From an uncultured Spirochaetaceae bacterium (GTDB taxonomy: Bacteria > Spirochaetota > Spirochaetia > Sphaerochaetales > Sphaerochaetaceae), in contig CALXKU010000008.1 of assembly GCA_944389025.1 (NCBI GenBank), positions 49,018 through 113,017 on the forward strand: DNA of 64,000 nucleotides, written 5' to 3'. Position numbers and translations under genes: made by a program. Shown piece by piece: positions 62,933 through 64,000 of the stretch (positions are counted from its first letter, which is position 1; each line of letters starts with the position of its first letter). A model generated the notes under the pieces. It was not told the DNA's origin, did no database searches, and saw only the letters and a list, made by a program, of their open reading frames with translations.

Positions 62933-64000
62933 TTATTCTCCAGTACTTCCCCATTTGATATTTAAATCGATAAGTTTATTTATATCTTCTGACCAGTTTG
63001 TGTCCCATCCCTCAGGCTTAGATTCAACTTCACAGTAAATATTCGTCAGGTCGGGACAATCGTTAAATACATATTCCCCCGTTGAGGTCACACTCTTAGG
63101 TATCGTTATGCTTTTCAAGCCAGTACTATCAAATGCCCTATTTCCGATGGATGTCACTCTTTTAGGCAGTTCTATGCTTGTCAAACTTGAACAATCCCAG
63201 AATGCATAATCGCCAATAGAAGTAGAAGTAGAAGTCTCGCTCTCAGGCAGCTCTATGCTTGACAATTTTAAACAACCATAAAATGCATAATTACCAATAG
63301 AAGTCACGCTAGCAGGTATATTTATGGTTGCCAAATTTTTACAACAATCAAATGTGCTGAGTTCAATTGATTTTACGCCTGTAGGTATTTCTATTTCTGT
63401 TAGGGCTGAACATCCCATAAATGCACTAATACCAATAGAAGTCACGCTAGCAGGTATCGTTATGCTTGTCAAACTTGAACAACCATTGAAAGCATCCCAT
63501 CCAATAGAAGCCACACTGTTAGGTATCGGTATGCTTGTTAGAGCTGAACAGCCTTGGAATGCATAATTCCCAATAGAAGTGACATTTGTAGGTATTTCAA
63601 TGCTTCCCAGACTTGTACAGCCAGAAAATGTAGAGTCTTTAATTGAGGTTATTCTGCTAGGTAAATTTATGCTTGTTAGGCTGGAACAGCCAGAGAATGC
63701 GCCAGAATCAATGAATGTTACGCTCTCAGGTATTTCTATTTTTGTTAAGCTTGAACAACCAGAGAATGCATTAGACCAAATTGATATTACGCTATCAGGT
63801 ATTTCAATTTTTATTAGGTTTTTACAGCCATTGAACTGGTTGGAGACGATTGACGTGATTCCTTTCCCTAGTACAATGCTTTCTAGATTTTCATTGATAT
63901 CGAAAGCAGCTAAAGTTTTTACACCGGTTTCAGGAAAAACACTCTTAAGTGCATCGGCCCAAATCTTTGTGGGCCAAGTTAAAGCCCAAAAGATTGCTAT
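62933..64000 (-). CDS. BspA-like leucine-rich-repeat surface protein, C-terminal part (gene runs off the right edge)
   Basis: The frame is open for all 355 codons from the window edge to the stop. It consists of consecutive LRR_5 repeats of about 23 residues with the consensus SIxIPxSVTSIGxxAFxGCSSLT. Copies include SIEIPTNVTSIGNYAFQGCS and SINLPSRITSIKDSTFSGCT. BspA-type proteins of oral and gut bacteria are cell-surface adhesins that bind host or bacterial surface molecules. The C-terminus (NKLIDLNIKWGSTGE) is short and has no visible sorting motif; the signal peptide would lie beyond the window. One repeat carries a small Thr/Ser insertion (ETSTSTSIGDYAF) encoded by GAAGTA repeats. Confidence 0.85.
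   Translation of the reverse strand: MAIFWALTWPTKIWADALKSVFPETGVKTLAAFDINENLESIVLGKGITSIVSNQFNGCKNLIKIEIPDSVISIWSNAFSGCSSLTKIEIPESVTFIDSGAFSGCSSLTSINLPSRITSIKDSTFSGCTSLGSIEIPTNVTSIGNYAFQGCSALTSIPIPNSVASIGWDAFNGCSSLTSITIPASVTSIGISAFMGCSALTEIEIPTGVKSIELSTFDCCKNLATINIPASVTSIGNYAFYGCLKLSSIELPESETSTSTSIGDYAFWDCSSLTSIELPKRVTSIGNRAFDSTGLKSITIPKSVTSTGEYVFNDCPDLTNIYCEVESKPEGWDTNWSEDINKLIDLNIKWGSTGE

Overview
This 64 kb window comes from a compact bacterial chromosome, most likely a host-associated anaerobic member of the Spirochaetota (a Sphaerochaeta- or Treponema-like lineage). The clues are BspA-type leucine-rich-repeat surface proteins, a PD-(D/E)XK 'Rpn' nuclease with an EGRE-repeat tail, small outer-membrane beta-barrels, an Hc1-like basic protein, acetate kinase, oleate hydratase and a choloylglycine-hydrolase family protein. 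The assignment is inferred from gene content; no rRNA or tRNA gene is present to confirm it. Genes are packed tightly. At least eight convergent pairs overlap at their 3' ends, and many genes lack a Shine-Dalgarno sequence and instead carry a promoter that places the transcription start on or beside the ATG.

Layout. 1-5 kb: the start of an oleate hydratase gene, a decayed Ig-like/LRR surface-protein gene, rlmN, a small porin-like protein and an Rpn-type nuclease. 4.6-15.7 kb: housekeeping genes (hflX, ychF, trxA, rpsD) mixed with a GH2 glycosidase, a Crp/Fnr regulator, a two-component system, a YfcE-type phosphodiesterase, an esterase-like hydrolase and an FAD oxidoreductase. 15.9-19.3 kb: a four-gene operon with a catalytically degenerate Fic-like HTH protein, a D-aminoacylase-like amidohydrolase, a DtxR-like regulator and a HAD hydrolase. 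19.2-21.6 kb: cysteine desulfurase and thiI. 21.7 kb: aroB.

22.7-32.4 kb: a complete branched-chain amino acid operon, ilvN-ilvC-leuA-leuC-leuD-leuB-ilvD-ilvB. In front of it lie an Ile/Leu/Val-rich leader peptide and mutually exclusive antiterminator and terminator hairpins, which is a textbook ribosome-mediated attenuator. The window therefore encodes the ilv/leu steps from pyruvate to 2-keto acids; the final transaminase is not here.

32.5-53.8 kb: a uridine-kinase-like protein, a GNAT, a class II aldolase homologue without metal ligands, a choloylglycine-hydrolase family protein, ackA, a second beta-barrel, a MurB-like protein without the usual catalytic residues, cysS, an ECF sigma/anti-sigma pair, an unknown gene, valS, an Hc1-like protein, a helical-repeat lipoprotein-like protein, a glycosyltransferase followed by a broken GyrI-like gene, a U32 protein, lon, a DUF362 ferredoxin-like protein, a CrtO-type acyltransferase homologue and an orphan Nif11-like small protein.

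53.8-57.3 kb is visibly AT-richer. It holds degenerate 33-bp repeats, two overlapping genes of unknown membrane proteins and a Sel1/TPR-type protein. 57.4-62.8 kb is a candidate iron-responsive cluster: flavodoxin and DUF3793 diverge from a TetR regulator and two ABC half-transporters of the siderophore-import type. Three copies of a 16-bp palindrome, GTTAGTTATAACTAAC and variants, lie at the control regions. The window ends inside another BspA-like LRR gene.
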